Source of the DNA: Palsa-461 sp040414865
GTDB lineage: Bacteria; Actinomycetota; Acidimicrobiia; Acidimicrobiales; RAAP-2
DNA: 64,000 nt
Direction of reading: 5' to 3'
Assembly (NCBI GenBank): GCA_040414865.1
Contig: JBEDUR010000142.1
Span: 17,731-81,730, forward strand
Positions 34,858 to 43,824 of this stretch are shown in pieces. The notes under the pieces were generated by a model, which did no database searches, was not told the origin of the DNA, and saw nothing but the letters and a program-made list of their open reading frames with translations. A program made the position numbers and the translations under genes. How positions within the stretch are numbered: the stretch's first letter is position 1; each line of letters begins with the position of its first letter.

Positions 34858-36102
34858 TCACCCGAACACTGTACCGACGTGCGCCAGTCCTTCGATCAGG
34901 GTGTCGATGTCGGACTCGTCGTTGTAGAGCCCGATCGAGGCGCGGGCGGTGGCGCTCACACCCAGCCGGCGCATGAGCGGCTTGGCGCAGTGATGGCCCG
35001 GTCGGACGCACACTCCGAATTGGTCGAGCACCTGGGCCAGGTCGTGAGCGTGGACGTCGCGGTAGGCGAGGGAGAGCACTCCGGCTCGGTCTCCCCCAGC
35101 CGGGGGGCCGAAGACGGTGCACTCGTCGCCGAACCGCTCCTGCAGGGCGCCGAGCGCGTAGGTCGTGAGCGCGCGTTCGTGGGCAACGATCCGTTCCATC
35201 CCGGTGCCGGTGAGGTAGTCGACGGCGGCGGCCAGCCCGACCGCCTCGGCGATGGGCGGGGTCCCGGCCTCGAACTTCCACGGGGCTTCGGCTGGCGAGA
35301 AGCGGTCCAGGGCCACGTCGAGGATCATCCCGCCGCCGCCGAGGAATGGCGGCATCGCCTCCAGTAGCTCCCGGCGGGCCCAGAGGACCCCGATCCCGGT
35401 CGGCCCTTGCATCTTGTGGGCCGAGAAGGCGAGGAAGTCAGCCCCGAGGGCCTTCACGTCGGTCACCAGGTGAGGGACCGACTGGGCACCGTCGACCACC
35501 ACTACGGCACCGTGGCGGTGGGCGGCTTCGGCAATGAAGGGGATCGGGCTGATCGTGCCGAGCACGTTCGACATGGCGCTCACCGCGACCGCGCTGGCCC
35601 CATCGAGCACCCGATCGAGGTCGCAGAGGTCCAGGCGGCCATGGGCGTCAACCGGCAGATAGCGCAGCTCGATGCCGATGGCCTGGGACAGGATCAGCCA
35701 CGGGACCAGGTTGGAGTGGTGCTCCATCTCGGTCAGAACCACCACGTCGCCGGCTTTGAGATTGGCCCGGCCCCAGCTGTTGGCCACCAGGTTGAGCGCC
35801 TCGGTGGCGTTCTTGGTGAACACGATCTCGCGCTTGGGGTCGACGGCGCCGATGAACGTCCCGATCTTTCGACGTGCCCCTTCGTAAAGGGCGGTCGATT
35901 CCTCGGCAGTGGCGTACACCCCCCGGTGCACGTTGGCGTGGGTGGTCTCGTAGTACCGGTCCATCGCCGCCAGCACAGTGCGGGGCTGGAGGGAGGACGA
36001 GGCCGAGTCGAGGTAGACCACGGGCCGGTCGTGCACCGTCCGGGTTAGAAGGGGGAAGTCCTTGCGGACGACCTCGACGTCGAGCGGGCCGGTGAGGCTC
36101 AT
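34858..36102 (-). CDS. sufS: Cysteine desulfurase SufS
   Basis: A 414-residue PLP enzyme that releases sulfur from cysteine for Fe-S assembly. The PLP lysine is Lys230 in FSAHKMQGPTG, the His of TEMEHHSN stacks on PLP, and the active-site Cys372 lies in RPGHHCAKPLMRR, the group II (SufS) pattern. Start ATG 36102 overlaps the sufC stop by four bases. Confidence 0.95.
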   Translation of the reverse strand: MSLTGPLDVEVVRKDFPLLTRTVHDRPVVYLDSASSSLQPRTVLAAMDRYYETTHANVHRGVYATAEESTALYEGARRKIGTFIGAVDPKREIVFTKNATEALNLVANSWGRANLKAGDVVVLTEMEHHSNLVPWLILSQAIGIELRYLPVDAHGRLDLCDLDRVLDGASAVAVSAMSNVLGTISPIPFIAEAAHRHGAVVVVDGAQSVPHLVTDVKALGADFLAFSAHKMQGPTGIGVLWARRELLEAMPPFLGGGGMILDVALDRFSPAEAPWKFEAGTPPIAEAVGLAAAVDYLTGTGMERIVAHERALTTYALGALQERFGDECTVFGPPAGGDRAGVLSLAYRDVHAHDLAQVLDQFGVCVRPGHHCAKPLMRRLGVSATARASIGLYNDESDIDTLIEGLAHVGTVFG

Positions 36103-36869
36103 CGTCCCCGCCAGGCGTCGTAGCCGCCGGACTCGATCCGGGCGGCGAGGTCGGCTCCACCGCTCTCAACGATCCGGCCGTCGATCATGAGGTGGACCCG
36201 ATCGGGGACCAGGTCGCGCAGGATCCGCTGGTAATGCGTGACCACCAGGACGCCCATCGCCGGGCGGAGCTCACGGACCGTCCGCACCCCGCGGCCGACG
36301 ACTTTCAGCGCGTCGATGTCGAGCCCGGAGTCGGTTTCATCGAGCACGGCGATCTCTGGGTCGAGCAGGGCCATCTGAAGAATCTCGTTGCGCTTGCGCT
36401 CGCCGCCCGAGAACCCTTCGTTGAGGTACCGCTCGCCGAAGGCCGGGTCCATGCCGAGACGCTCCATCCACTCGGACATGGCGACCCGCACCTCGAGGAC
36501 GGACACCTCGGTCCCCCGCCTGGCCGACATCGCCTGGCGTAGGAACTGGGTAACCGAGACACCGCTCAGGGCCTCGGGATGCTGGAAGGCGAGGAACAGC
36601 CCGGCCTTGCCCCGGACATCGGTCGGCCACGCGGTCACATCCTCGCCCTTCAGGTAGATGGCGCCTCCGGTGACTCGGTAGCCGGGGTGCCCGAGCAGGA
36701 CGTTGGCCAGGGTGGACTTGCCCGCCCCGTTGGGGCCCATAAGGGCGTGGACCTCGCCGCGGCCGAGGGCGAAGGTGACCCCGCGCAGGATCTCGGCGTC
36801 CTCGGCTGCGACGCGGAGGTCGTCGACAGCCAGGAGCGGAGCCGGGGTGTCAGCGCCGCGGGCGTCCAT
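36099..36869 (-). CDS. sufC: Fe-S assembly ATPase SufC (second copy)
   Basis: A 256-residue ABC ATPase with Walker A GPNGAGKST (45-53), FSGGERKRNEI, Walker B IAVLDETDSGLD and VVTHYQRIL. It is at least as canonical a SufC as the plus-strand copy; the FQHPEALSGVSVTQFLRQ segment is the usual SufBD contact region. Start ATG 36869 is chosen over an upstream frame extension because the extension covers an AT-rich, promoter-like patch (36870-36905). It heads the sufC-sufS-sufU operon. Confidence 0.92.
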   Translation of the reverse strand: MDARGADTPAPLLAVDDLRVAAEDAEILRGVTFALGRGEVHALMGPNGAGKSTLANVLLGHPGYRVTGGAIYLKGEDVTAWPTDVRGKAGLFLAFQHPEALSGVSVTQFLRQAMSARRGTEVSVLEVRVAMSEWMERLGMDPAFGERYLNEGFSGGERKRNEILQMALLDPEIAVLDETDSGLDIDALKVVGRGVRTVRELRPAMGVLVVTHYQRILRDLVPDRVHLMIDGRIVESGGADLAARIESGGYDAWRGR

Positions 36870-36941
36870 GGTTAAAAGCCTACTAGTTTGGTCAACTTTT
36901 CCCGTCCGGCCTTCGTCTCCCATCCGGCCTTTGCCCGGGCC

Positions 36942-37559
36942 TCACCAACCGCGCTCTACCCACTCCCCGAGGTTGGGCGACTCGGCGCCGATGGTCGTCG
37001 AGGCCCCGTGTCCCGGCAGGACGACGGTGTCGCCGCCGAACCGGGCGAACAGCCGCTCGTCGATCGAGCGGATGATGGTCGGGAAGTCGCCACCAGGGAA
37101 CTTGGTGGCTCCCGGGCCCCCGGGGAACAGCGTGTCGCCCGTGAGGAGCAAGGGGGTCCCCTCGACCGCGAAGCACATGGAGCCGGGCGTGTGGCCGGGC
37201 GTGGCAAGTGTCCGCACCCGGAGTCGGCCCACCTCGATGACCGAGTCGTCCTCGAGCAGCTCGTCGTAGCTGGGGAGCATCCTGGCGTCGGCCGCCGTTA
37301 CCGCGACGCTGATCCCCGCGTCACGCACCGCCGGGACGGCCTGGATGTGATCCCAATGGCCGTGGGTCTCGACCACGGCGCGTACCCCCAGGCGCTGACA
37401 CACCTCGAGCAACGCCTCATGCTCGTTGGCCGCGTCGACCAGCATCGCGTCGCCCGAGCGGCGGCAGCGCAGCACGTAGACGTTGTTGTCCATGGGGCCG
37501 ACCACCAGGCGGTGCAGCTCGCAGGTGGCGTCCTCCCAGATCCGGACCAGTTCTGGCAC
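36942..37559 (-). CDS. Metallo-beta-lactamase-fold hydrolase (glyoxalase II-like)
   Basis: A 205-residue protein from GTG 37559. It has the metal motif ETHGHWDHIQ, then TPGHTPGSMCF, LLTGDTLFPGGPG and VLPGHGASTTIG, the normal order of Zn ligands in the glyoxalase II/persulfide dioxygenase family. Likely activities are thioester hydrolysis or persulfide oxidation. It lies 72 bases upstream of the sufC-sufS-sufU operon on the same strand, so a sulfur-related role is tempting but not shown. The Pro-rich upstream frame extension is not coding. Confidence 0.85.
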   Translation of the reverse strand: MPELVRIWEDATCELHRLVVGPMDNNVYVLRCRRSGDAMLVDAANEHEALLEVCQRLGVRAVVETHGHWDHIQAVPAVRDAGISVAVTAADARMLPSYDELLEDDSVIEVGRLRVRTLATPGHTPGSMCFAVEGTPLLLTGDTLFPGGPGATKFPGGDFPTIIRSIDERLFARFGGDTVVLPGHGASTTIGAESPNLGEWVERGW

Positions 37560-37750
37560 GCCCCCAGGATTCCACAGTGGCGGCCCGCGGGAAACGCCCC
37601 GCCGGGGCTGGCGGCCCGATGGGAACGTTCCCGTTGTCGGCTGGACCCCATTTCTGGTAGACAGCGCAGTCGAAGCGTCGGGGGCGGGTGCTGTCGGCGT
37701 AGGGGGCGTCTTGCCGGCGTCCGGTTGCCCAGGAGATAGAGAGAGCCGCA

Positions 37751-38866
37751 ATGAACTTTGCCTTCAGCGAGGAGCAGGAGGAGCTGCGGAGCGCCGTCCG
37801 CCGCTTCATGCAGGAGAAGTCGCCCGAGACCGAGGTCCGGCGGCTCATGGAGACCGAGGACGGCTACGACCCGGCGGTCTGGTCCCAAATGGCCGACCAG
37901 CTGGGCCTTCAGTCCCTCATCATCCCCGAGGAGTACGGGGGCTCGGGGTTCTCCTACGTCGAGCTGATCGTCGTCCTCGAGGAGATGGGCAACGTGCTCC
38001 TGTGTGCTCCGTTCTTCTCCACCGTCGCGCTGGCAACCAACGCCCTGCTCACCTCGGGTGACGAGCAGGCCAAGAAGGACCTCCTGCCCGGGCTGGCCTC
38101 GGGCCAGACGATCGGCACGCTGGCCATCACCGAGGACAACGGCCGCTGGGACTTCGACGGCATCGCGTTGGCTGCGAGGGAGTCGGGCGGGAACTGGACC
38201 CTCGATGGCCACAAGTCCTTCGTTCTCGACGGCCACACTGCCAACCTCATCCTGGTGGTCGGCCGGACGCCGGCCGGCCTCAGCCTCTTCGCCGTCGAGG
38301 GAGACGCCCCCGGGCTCACCCGGACGTCCTTGCCGACCATGGACCAGACCCGCAAGCAGGCTCGGCTCGTCTTCGAGGGCACCCCGGCGCGCCTCGTCGG
38401 GCGTGACGGTGGAGCCGCCGAGGGTCTGACCAAGACCCTGGACCTGGCCGCGGTGGCCCTGGCTGCCGAACAGGTCGGCGGAGCCCAGCACTGCCTGGAC
38501 AGTTCGGTGGACTACGCCAAGAACCGGATCCAGTTCGGCCGCCCGATCGGGAGCTTCCAAGCCATCAAGCACAAGTGTGCCGACATGCTCCTCGAGGTGG
38601 AATCGGCCAAGTCCGCCGCCTATTACGCCGGTTGGGCCGCCGCCGAGGACTCAGACGAACTCCCGGTCGTTGCCAGCCTGGCCAAGTCGTACTGCTCTGA
38701 GGCCTACTTCCACGCTGCTGCCGAGAACATCCAGATCCACGGTGGCATCGGGTTCACCTGGGAGCACGATGCGCACCTGTACTTCAAGCGAGCGAAGTCC
38801 TCGGAGCTCCTCTTCGGCGACCCGGCCTACCACCGCGAGCTGCTCGCCCAGCGGATCGGTATCTGA
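37751..38866 (+). CDS. Acyl-CoA dehydrogenase family protein without the usual catalytic Glu
   Basis: A 371-residue FAD-binding acyl-CoA dehydrogenase homologue. Recognisable parts are PEEYGGSGFSYVEL, GTLAITEDNG, GGNWTLDGHKSFVLDG, DYAKNRIQFGRPIGSFQAIK and QIHGGIGFTWEHDAHLYFKRA. At the C-terminus, where active enzymes have Y/F-E-G-T, this protein reads SSELLFGDPAYHR, so the base is missing. That pattern is seen in one subunit of heterotetrameric mycobacterial FadE pairs. No partner gene is adjacent. Start ATG 37751. Confidence 0.85.
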   Translation: MNFAFSEEQEELRSAVRRFMQEKSPETEVRRLMETEDGYDPAVWSQMADQLGLQSLIIPEEYGGSGFSYVELIVVLEEMGNVLLCAPFFSTVALATNALLTSGDEQAKKDLLPGLASGQTIGTLAITEDNGRWDFDGIALAARESGGNWTLDGHKSFVLDGHTANLILVVGRTPAGLSLFAVEGDAPGLTRTSLPTMDQTRKQARLVFEGTPARLVGRDGGAAEGLTKTLDLAAVALAAEQVGGAQHCLDSSVDYAKNRIQFGRPIGSFQAIKHKCADMLLEVESAKSAAYYAGWAAAEDSDELPVVASLAKSYCSEAYFHAAAENIQIHGGIGFTWEHDAHLYFKRAKSSELLFGDPAYHRELLAQRIGI

Positions 38867-38902
38867 GGCCCATTCGGCCGGTCGCTCCGGCGCTGCGGCG
38901 AC

Positions 38903-39640
38903 GTGAGCGGCCAGTGGTCTGAAGCCGCCGGCTCGGCCGGCGTCCTCCGGTACTACGCGGCCGGGGGCTCGCGACTGACCGCGCCGTTGCTCCTGGTTTG
39001 CCCGGAGCTGCCGACCCTAGAGGGCGCCCGGGAGGACATCGGCCTCCCCTACGAGGCCGTCGCCGAGCGGGTGGCCCAGGAGTCGGGCTGGCGGGTGCTG
39101 GCCGGGATGTTCCGGGGAGTCGGCGGATCGGCCGGGAGCTTCTCGGCCGCTGGGTGGCTTGAAGACGCCGTCGCGCTCGTCGAGACCGAGCTGTCGGGGC
39201 GGCCCGGGCTCCGGGTGGCCGGGTTCGGGTTCGGGGGCGCGGTCGCCCTTGCCCTGGCGGTCGCCGACGAGCGGGTACGGGGGGTGGCCTGCTTCGCCGT
39301 CCCTCTCCGGCTCGGCGGGTGGGTCACCGACCCCAAGGCGCTCGTCGAGCGCTGCCGGAGCGCCGGGGTGGTCCAGCCGGGGTTTCCCGCGGACGTTGGC
39401 GCCTGGGCGGCCGAGCTCGAGGGCCTCGAACCGCTGGCCTCGGTGGCCCGGCTGGGGAAGCGATCCCTCTTGTTCGTGCAGGGGTCGGAGGACGACGGAG
39501 TCCCGCCCGAGTCGGCGACCGAGCTGGCCGAAGCCGCCGGGCGGGCCGAGCTGCAGATGGTGCTCGGGGCGGGTCACTGGCTCCGGGCGGACCCCCGGGC
39601 CACCGCGACGCTCATCGGTTGGCTGGAGCGCCAGAGCTGA
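38903..39640 (+). CDS. Alpha/beta-hydrolase-fold protein with altered nucleophile elbow
   Basis: A 245-residue protein resembling small alpha/beta hydrolases, with LLVCPELPTLEGA, GMFRGVGGSAGSF and a C-terminal GAGHWLR with the expected His. The nucleophile elbow reads GFGFGG (107-112), with Gly109 where Ser is normally found, so hydrolase activity is doubtful. Acidic residue SEDDGVPPE lies at the usual acid position. The start GTG 38903 is 36 bases after the dehydrogenase gene, so they may be co-transcribed. It may be a binding or regulatory homologue. Confidence 0.7.
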   Translation: MSGQWSEAAGSAGVLRYYAAGGSRLTAPLLLVCPELPTLEGAREDIGLPYEAVAERVAQESGWRVLAGMFRGVGGSAGSFSAAGWLEDAVALVETELSGRPGLRVAGFGFGGAVALALAVADERVRGVACFAVPLRLGGWVTDPKALVERCRSAGVVQPGFPADVGAWAAELEGLEPLASVARLGKRSLLFVQGSEDDGVPPESATELAEAAGRAELQMVLGAGHWLRADPRATATLIGWLERQS

Positions 39641-39642
39641 GC

Positions 39643-40293
39643 TCAGGGCCGGTCATTGGCTGCCGATCGCTCGAGCGACGAGGAGATCGCCGAGCTGAGC
39701 CGGCGGGCCGCAAAGCCGGGGTCGTCGGACTCAGTGAGATAGCGGACGACCACGAAGTGCCGAGCGCCGGCAGCCACGAGCCCTGGGACCGTCTCGGGGG
39801 TCACCCCGCCGGTGACGAAGATCGGCCACGGCGAACGCGCCAGCGCGCTGGCCAGGTAGCCGACCCCAGTGCCTGGCCGCCCGGGCTTGGTCGGGGTCTC
39901 CACCACCGGCCCGGCGGACAGGTAGTCGACGGGCTCGGCCAGTGCCTCGGCCAGGTCGGTCTCCGAGTGGGTCGAGGTCCCCACGATCGCCTCGGGTCCG
40001 AGAAGCCGCCGGGCGAGCTCGCGCGGCGCGTCGTCCCGCCCCAGGTGCACACCGTCGGCCCCGGCCTCGAGTGCCAGGTCGGGACGGTCGTTGAGGATGA
40101 AGGGGACTCCGTGGCCCGCGCACACCTTGGCCACCAGGCGTGCCCGCTCGAGCAGGGGTCGCGCGTCGAGCGACTTCTCCCGGAGCTGCACCACGTCGAC
40201 TCCGCCGGCGATGGTCGCCTCGACGAACGTGGCGAGATCGGGGCGGTCGGGCGTACAGAGATAGAGCCGGCAGTCGGCGATACGTGCGTTCAC
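39643..40293 (-). CDS. thiE: Thiamine-phosphate synthase ThiE
   Basis: A 216-residue TIM-barrel enzyme that joins HMP-diphosphate and thiazole phosphate. LYLCTPDRPDL, GGVDVVQLREKSLDARPLL, FILNDRPDLALEAGADGVHL, GTSTHSETDLAEA, YLSAGPVVETPTKPGRPG and FVTGGVTPETV are all ThiE segments. The start is GTG 40293, which overlaps the stop of the HhH-GPD gene by four bases. An upstream frame extension is discarded for that reason. Confidence 0.92.
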   Translation of the reverse strand: MNARIADCRLYLCTPDRPDLATFVEATIAGGVDVVQLREKSLDARPLLERARLVAKVCAGHGVPFILNDRPDLALEAGADGVHLGRDDAPRELARRLLGPEAIVGTSTHSETDLAEALAEPVDYLSAGPVVETPTKPGRPGTGVGYLASALARSPWPIFVTGGVTPETVPGLVAAGARHFVVVRYLTESDDPGFAARRLSSAISSSLERSAANDRP

Positions 40294-40859
40294 CCGGACG
40301 ACTTGGCTGCCGCCTTCATCGCCTTCTTGTGATCTCGAACCTTGACCAGGCTGGCTTGGTCGACGATGTCGGCCACCGACCGGAACGACCCGGACTCGCC
40401 GTAGGGGGCTGAGGCTGCGACCCATCCGTCGGGGCGCACCCCGAGCTGCTTGCCGAGGAGGGCGACGAAGATCTTGGCCTTCTGGTCGCCGAACCCGGGC
40501 AGGGCTTTGACCCGAGCGAGCAGTTCCTTCCCGGTGTTCGTCCCCTTCCAGAGTTTGGTCACGTCACCGTCGTAGGTCTCGGTGATCTCGACCGCCAAGG
40601 CCTGCACCCGCTTGGCCATCGACGCCGGATACCGATGCAGCGAGGGCTTCTGGGCGAAGAGCGCTTCCAGTCGCTCAGGGTCCATCGCGGCCAACGTGGC
40701 CGCGTCGAGCGGGCCGCCCAGGCGCTCGGACAGTTCCTTTGGGGCCCGGAAGGCCCACTCCAGGGGGACCTGTTGGTCCAGGACGAGCCCGATCACCAGG
40801 GCGAGGGGGCTCTCGGAAAGGAGCTGGTCAGCAGCCTGATCCTGGGCCAGTTGGAGCAC
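40290..40859 (-). CDS. HhH-GPD-type base-excision repair protein
   Basis: A 189-residue small helix-hairpin-helix protein of a type common in actinobacteria. It has LVIGLVLDQQVPLEWAFRAP, then ALPGFGDQKAKIFVALLGKQ as the HhH motif (about 127-146), with Asp and Lys residues further on (RPDGWVAASAPYG). There are no Fe-S cysteines. A DNA glycosylase-like role is likely but the target base is unknown. It is translationally coupled to thiE, an odd pairing. Confidence 0.75.
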   Translation of the reverse strand: MLQLAQDQAADQLLSESPLALVIGLVLDQQVPLEWAFRAPKELSERLGGPLDAATLAAMDPERLEALFAQKPSLHRYPASMAKRVQALAVEITETYDGDVTKLWKGTNTGKELLARVKALPGFGDQKAKIFVALLGKQLGVRPDGWVAASAPYGESGSFRSVADIVDQASLVKVRDHKKAMKAAAKSSG

Positions 40860-40987
40860 GACGTTCAGCGTAACCCGTCGGGCAGCGGGTTCGAGAAGCG
40901 AAGAGTCGGCGGGAGCTCGCCCGACGATGGGTGATCCCGCCCATCGGCCTCTCGACGCGATGGGTTCCGGTATTCAAACAGTTGGTG

Positions 40988-43693
40988 TCAGGCCTTGAAC
41001 GGCTCGGGAGCCCCGGCGTCGATCCCGAAGCGCGCCAGCGCGTCGGCAACCTCGGCCCGGTCGCCCTGACCGTTGTCGGCCAGCGCCGAGAGGACGGCGA
41101 CGACGAGATGCGGGGCGTCGACCTCGAAGAAGCGGCGGAGCGCGGGGCGGGCGTCGGAGCGACCGAAGCCGTCGGTACCGAGAGAGACAAACGGCCGCTG
41201 CACCCATCGGGCGATCTGATCCGGCACCATTCGCACGTAGTCGGTGACGGCGACCACCGGGGACGAGTCGGAGCCGAGCTGGGCGGTCACGAAGGGCATC
41301 GGGGCGTCGTCGGTCGGGCGGAGGCGGTTATGCCGTTCGACGGCGATGGCCTCGGTGCGGAGCGACGACCACGAGGTCACCGACCAGGTGTCGCAGCCAA
41401 CTCCCCAATGCTCGGCGAGGAGCGTCCGGGCCTCGTCGGCGGCCTGCCACATGGGCCCGGAGAACAGGATGGTCGCCTTGCGCTGGCACGCGTCGTCGCC
41501 GGTCTTGAAGCGGTAGAGCCCGCGCAGCACGCCGGCCTTCACCTCCTCGCCCCCCGCGCCATCGGGCAGTGCAGGCATCGGGTAGCTCTCGTTGTAAAGG
41601 GTGATGTAGAAGAACCGGTCCTCGGGGTTGGGGCCAATCGTCTTGGCCACCGCCTCCTCGACGATGATCGCCAGCTCGTAGGCGAACGCGGGGTCGTAGA
41701 TGCGCGCCGCCGGGTTGGCCGATGCCAAGAGTGGCGATTGGCCGTCGTCGTGCTGGAGGCCCTCGCCTTGGAGGGTGGTACGACCGGCGGTGCAACCCGC
41801 CAGGATCCCGCGTCCTCGCATGTCGCCGAGCGCCCAGGCGAGGTCGCCAACTCGCTGGAACCCGAACATCGAGTAGAAGAGGAACACAGGAATCATCGGT
41901 CGGCCCCAAGTCGCGTAGGACGTGGCCAGGGCGATGAAGCTGGCGAGCGCACCCGCCTCGGTGATCCCTTCTTGCAGCAGTTGCCCCGAGGTGCTCTCGG
42001 CGTAACGGAGTGGGAGGTCGGCGTCCACGGGTGTGTAGCGCTGGCCCTCCGGTGCGAAGATCTTCGACTCGGCGATGATGGCCTCGAGGCCGAAGGTGCG
42101 GGCCTCATCGGCGACGATGGGCGCGACCATCGGGCCGATGGCCGGGTCACGGACCAGGTTCCGCAGGAGTCGGGCGAAGGCCATGGTCGTCGAAACGGCC
42201 TGCCCTCCTGACCCGGCCAACAGGTCGGCGTACACCTTGGGGTTGGGGAGCTTGGGCGGGCTCGGGCGTACCACCCGGGAAGGCACCGGCCCGTTCAGCA
42301 CCTTGCGGCGAGCCATCAGGTACTGGTGCGCCTCGGAGTCGTCGACGGGCCGGTAATAGGGCGGGAGCTCGGCCTCCAGCATCGAGTCGGGAATCTCTTC
42401 GGCGAGGTAGAGGCGGTCGCGCAAGGCGAGCAACTGTGCCCTGGTCATCTTCTTGATCTGGTGCGTCGCGTTCCGGGCCTCGATCTCGGGGCCGAGTGTC
42501 CAACCTTTGATCGTCTTGGCCAGGATGGCGGTCGGCGCACCGCGCTGTTCGGTGGCGAGCTTGTATGCGGCGTAGAGCTTCCGATAGTCGTGCCCGCCGC
42601 GCGGCAGGCTCTGCAGCTCGTCGTCGCTCAGGTGCTCGACCAGACGTCGCAGCCTCGGATCGGGCCCGAAGAAGTTCTCCCGGATGTATGCGCCCGACTC
42701 GGTCGCGTACTTTTGGAACTCCCCGTCGACGGTTCGGTTCATCTGATCGAGCAGCACCCCGTCGACGTCTCGGGCCAGGAGTTCGTCCCAGCGCGAACCC
42801 CAGATGACCTTGATCACGTTCCAGCCGGCCCCTCGGAACAGGGCCTCGAGCTCCTGGATGATCTTGCCGTTCCCTCGTACCGGGCCGTCCAGGCGCTGCA
42901 GGTTGCAGTTGACCACGAAGATCAGGTTGTCCAGGTGCTCGCGCCCGGCCACCCCGAGCGCCCCGATCGACTCGGGCTCGTCCATCTCCCCGTCCCCGAC
43001 GAAACACCACACTCGGCTCTCGCTCGTGTCGACAAGCTGGCGCAGTCGCAGGTAGCGGTTGATGTGCGCCTGGTAGACGGCGGCGATCGCGCCGAGACCC
43101 ATCGATACCGTCGGGAACTCCCAGAAGTCCGGGAGCGTGCGCGGGTGAGGGTAACTCGGCAACCCGTTGCCGGAGACCTCGTGTCGGAAGTTGTCGAGCT
43201 GCTCCTCGCTCAGCCGGCCCTCTACATAGGCGCGGGCATAGATCCCCGGAGAGGCGTGTCCCTGAATGAACACCTGGTCGCCGGCGGCGCCACTGGTCTT
43301 GCCCCGGAAGAAATGGTTGAACCCCACCTCGTAGAGGGAGGCCGAACTCGCGTAGGTGGAGAGGTGCCCCCCGATGCCCTCGGTCCTGGCGTTGGCCCGG
43401 GTCACCATGACCGCCGCGTTCCATCTGATGTAGGCCCGGATCCTCCGCTCCAGGTGTTCGTCGCCCGGGAACCACGGCTCATCGGTGGCAGAGATGGTGT
43501 TCACGTACGGAGTCGAGACCGTGGAGGGGAAGTCGACTTGGAGTCTGCGCGCCCGTTCCAGCAGCTTCATGAGCAGGTACCGACCGCGGAAGCGACCGTG
43601 GGCCTCGACCACGGCGTCGAAGGAGTCCAGCCACTCGTCGGTCTCGGTCGGATCGATGTCCGGGATCTGGTGAGAGACGCCGTCGAAGAGCAT
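40988..43693 (-). CDS. aceE: Pyruvate dehydrogenase E1 component, homodimeric (AceE)
   Basis: A 901-residue thiamine-diphosphate enzyme that decarboxylates pyruvate and acetylates the lipoyl group of E2. The ThDP-Mg motif is GDGEMDEPES (233-242), with VVNCNLQRLDGPVRGNGK after it. The N-terminal TEGIGGHLSTYASSASLYE and FFRGKTSGAAGDQVFIQGHA are AceE hallmarks, and the C-terminal third has the transketolase-like pyrimidine and C domains (FYITLYNESYPMP). The start is ATG 43693; further upstream codons are not convincing. It diverges from rnhA. Its E2 and E3 partners are at 46.2-49.1 kb. Confidence 0.95.
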   Translation of the reverse strand: MLFDGVSHQIPDIDPTETDEWLDSFDAVVEAHGRFRGRYLLMKLLERARRLQVDFPSTVSTPYVNTISATDEPWFPGDEHLERRIRAYIRWNAAVMVTRANARTEGIGGHLSTYASSASLYEVGFNHFFRGKTSGAAGDQVFIQGHASPGIYARAYVEGRLSEEQLDNFRHEVSGNGLPSYPHPRTLPDFWEFPTVSMGLGAIAAVYQAHINRYLRLRQLVDTSESRVWCFVGDGEMDEPESIGALGVAGREHLDNLIFVVNCNLQRLDGPVRGNGKIIQELEALFRGAGWNVIKVIWGSRWDELLARDVDGVLLDQMNRTVDGEFQKYATESGAYIRENFFGPDPRLRRLVEHLSDDELQSLPRGGHDYRKLYAAYKLATEQRGAPTAILAKTIKGWTLGPEIEARNATHQIKKMTRAQLLALRDRLYLAEEIPDSMLEAELPPYYRPVDDSEAHQYLMARRKVLNGPVPSRVVRPSPPKLPNPKVYADLLAGSGGQAVSTTMAFARLLRNLVRDPAIGPMVAPIVADEARTFGLEAIIAESKIFAPEGQRYTPVDADLPLRYAESTSGQLLQEGITEAGALASFIALATSYATWGRPMIPVFLFYSMFGFQRVGDLAWALGDMRGRGILAGCTAGRTTLQGEGLQHDDGQSPLLASANPAARIYDPAFAYELAIIVEEAVAKTIGPNPEDRFFYITLYNESYPMPALPDGAGGEEVKAGVLRGLYRFKTGDDACQRKATILFSGPMWQAADEARTLLAEHWGVGCDTWSVTSWSSLRTEAIAVERHNRLRPTDDAPMPFVTAQLGSDSSPVVAVTDYVRMVPDQIARWVQRPFVSLGTDGFGRSDARPALRRFFEVDAPHLVVAVLSALADNGQGDRAEVADALARFGIDAGAPEPFKA

Positions 43694-43824
43694 GGGTCCA
43701 TGTTCGCACCACCGGTGCCCTGCTCGAACACCACCGCGGCTCACCGGGCCCGGCGAACGGGGGCCAGCTGCGGTGCCCAATGACGCTTCACCGCCCCGAC
43801 GGCACCCGGTAGTACACATGGGTC

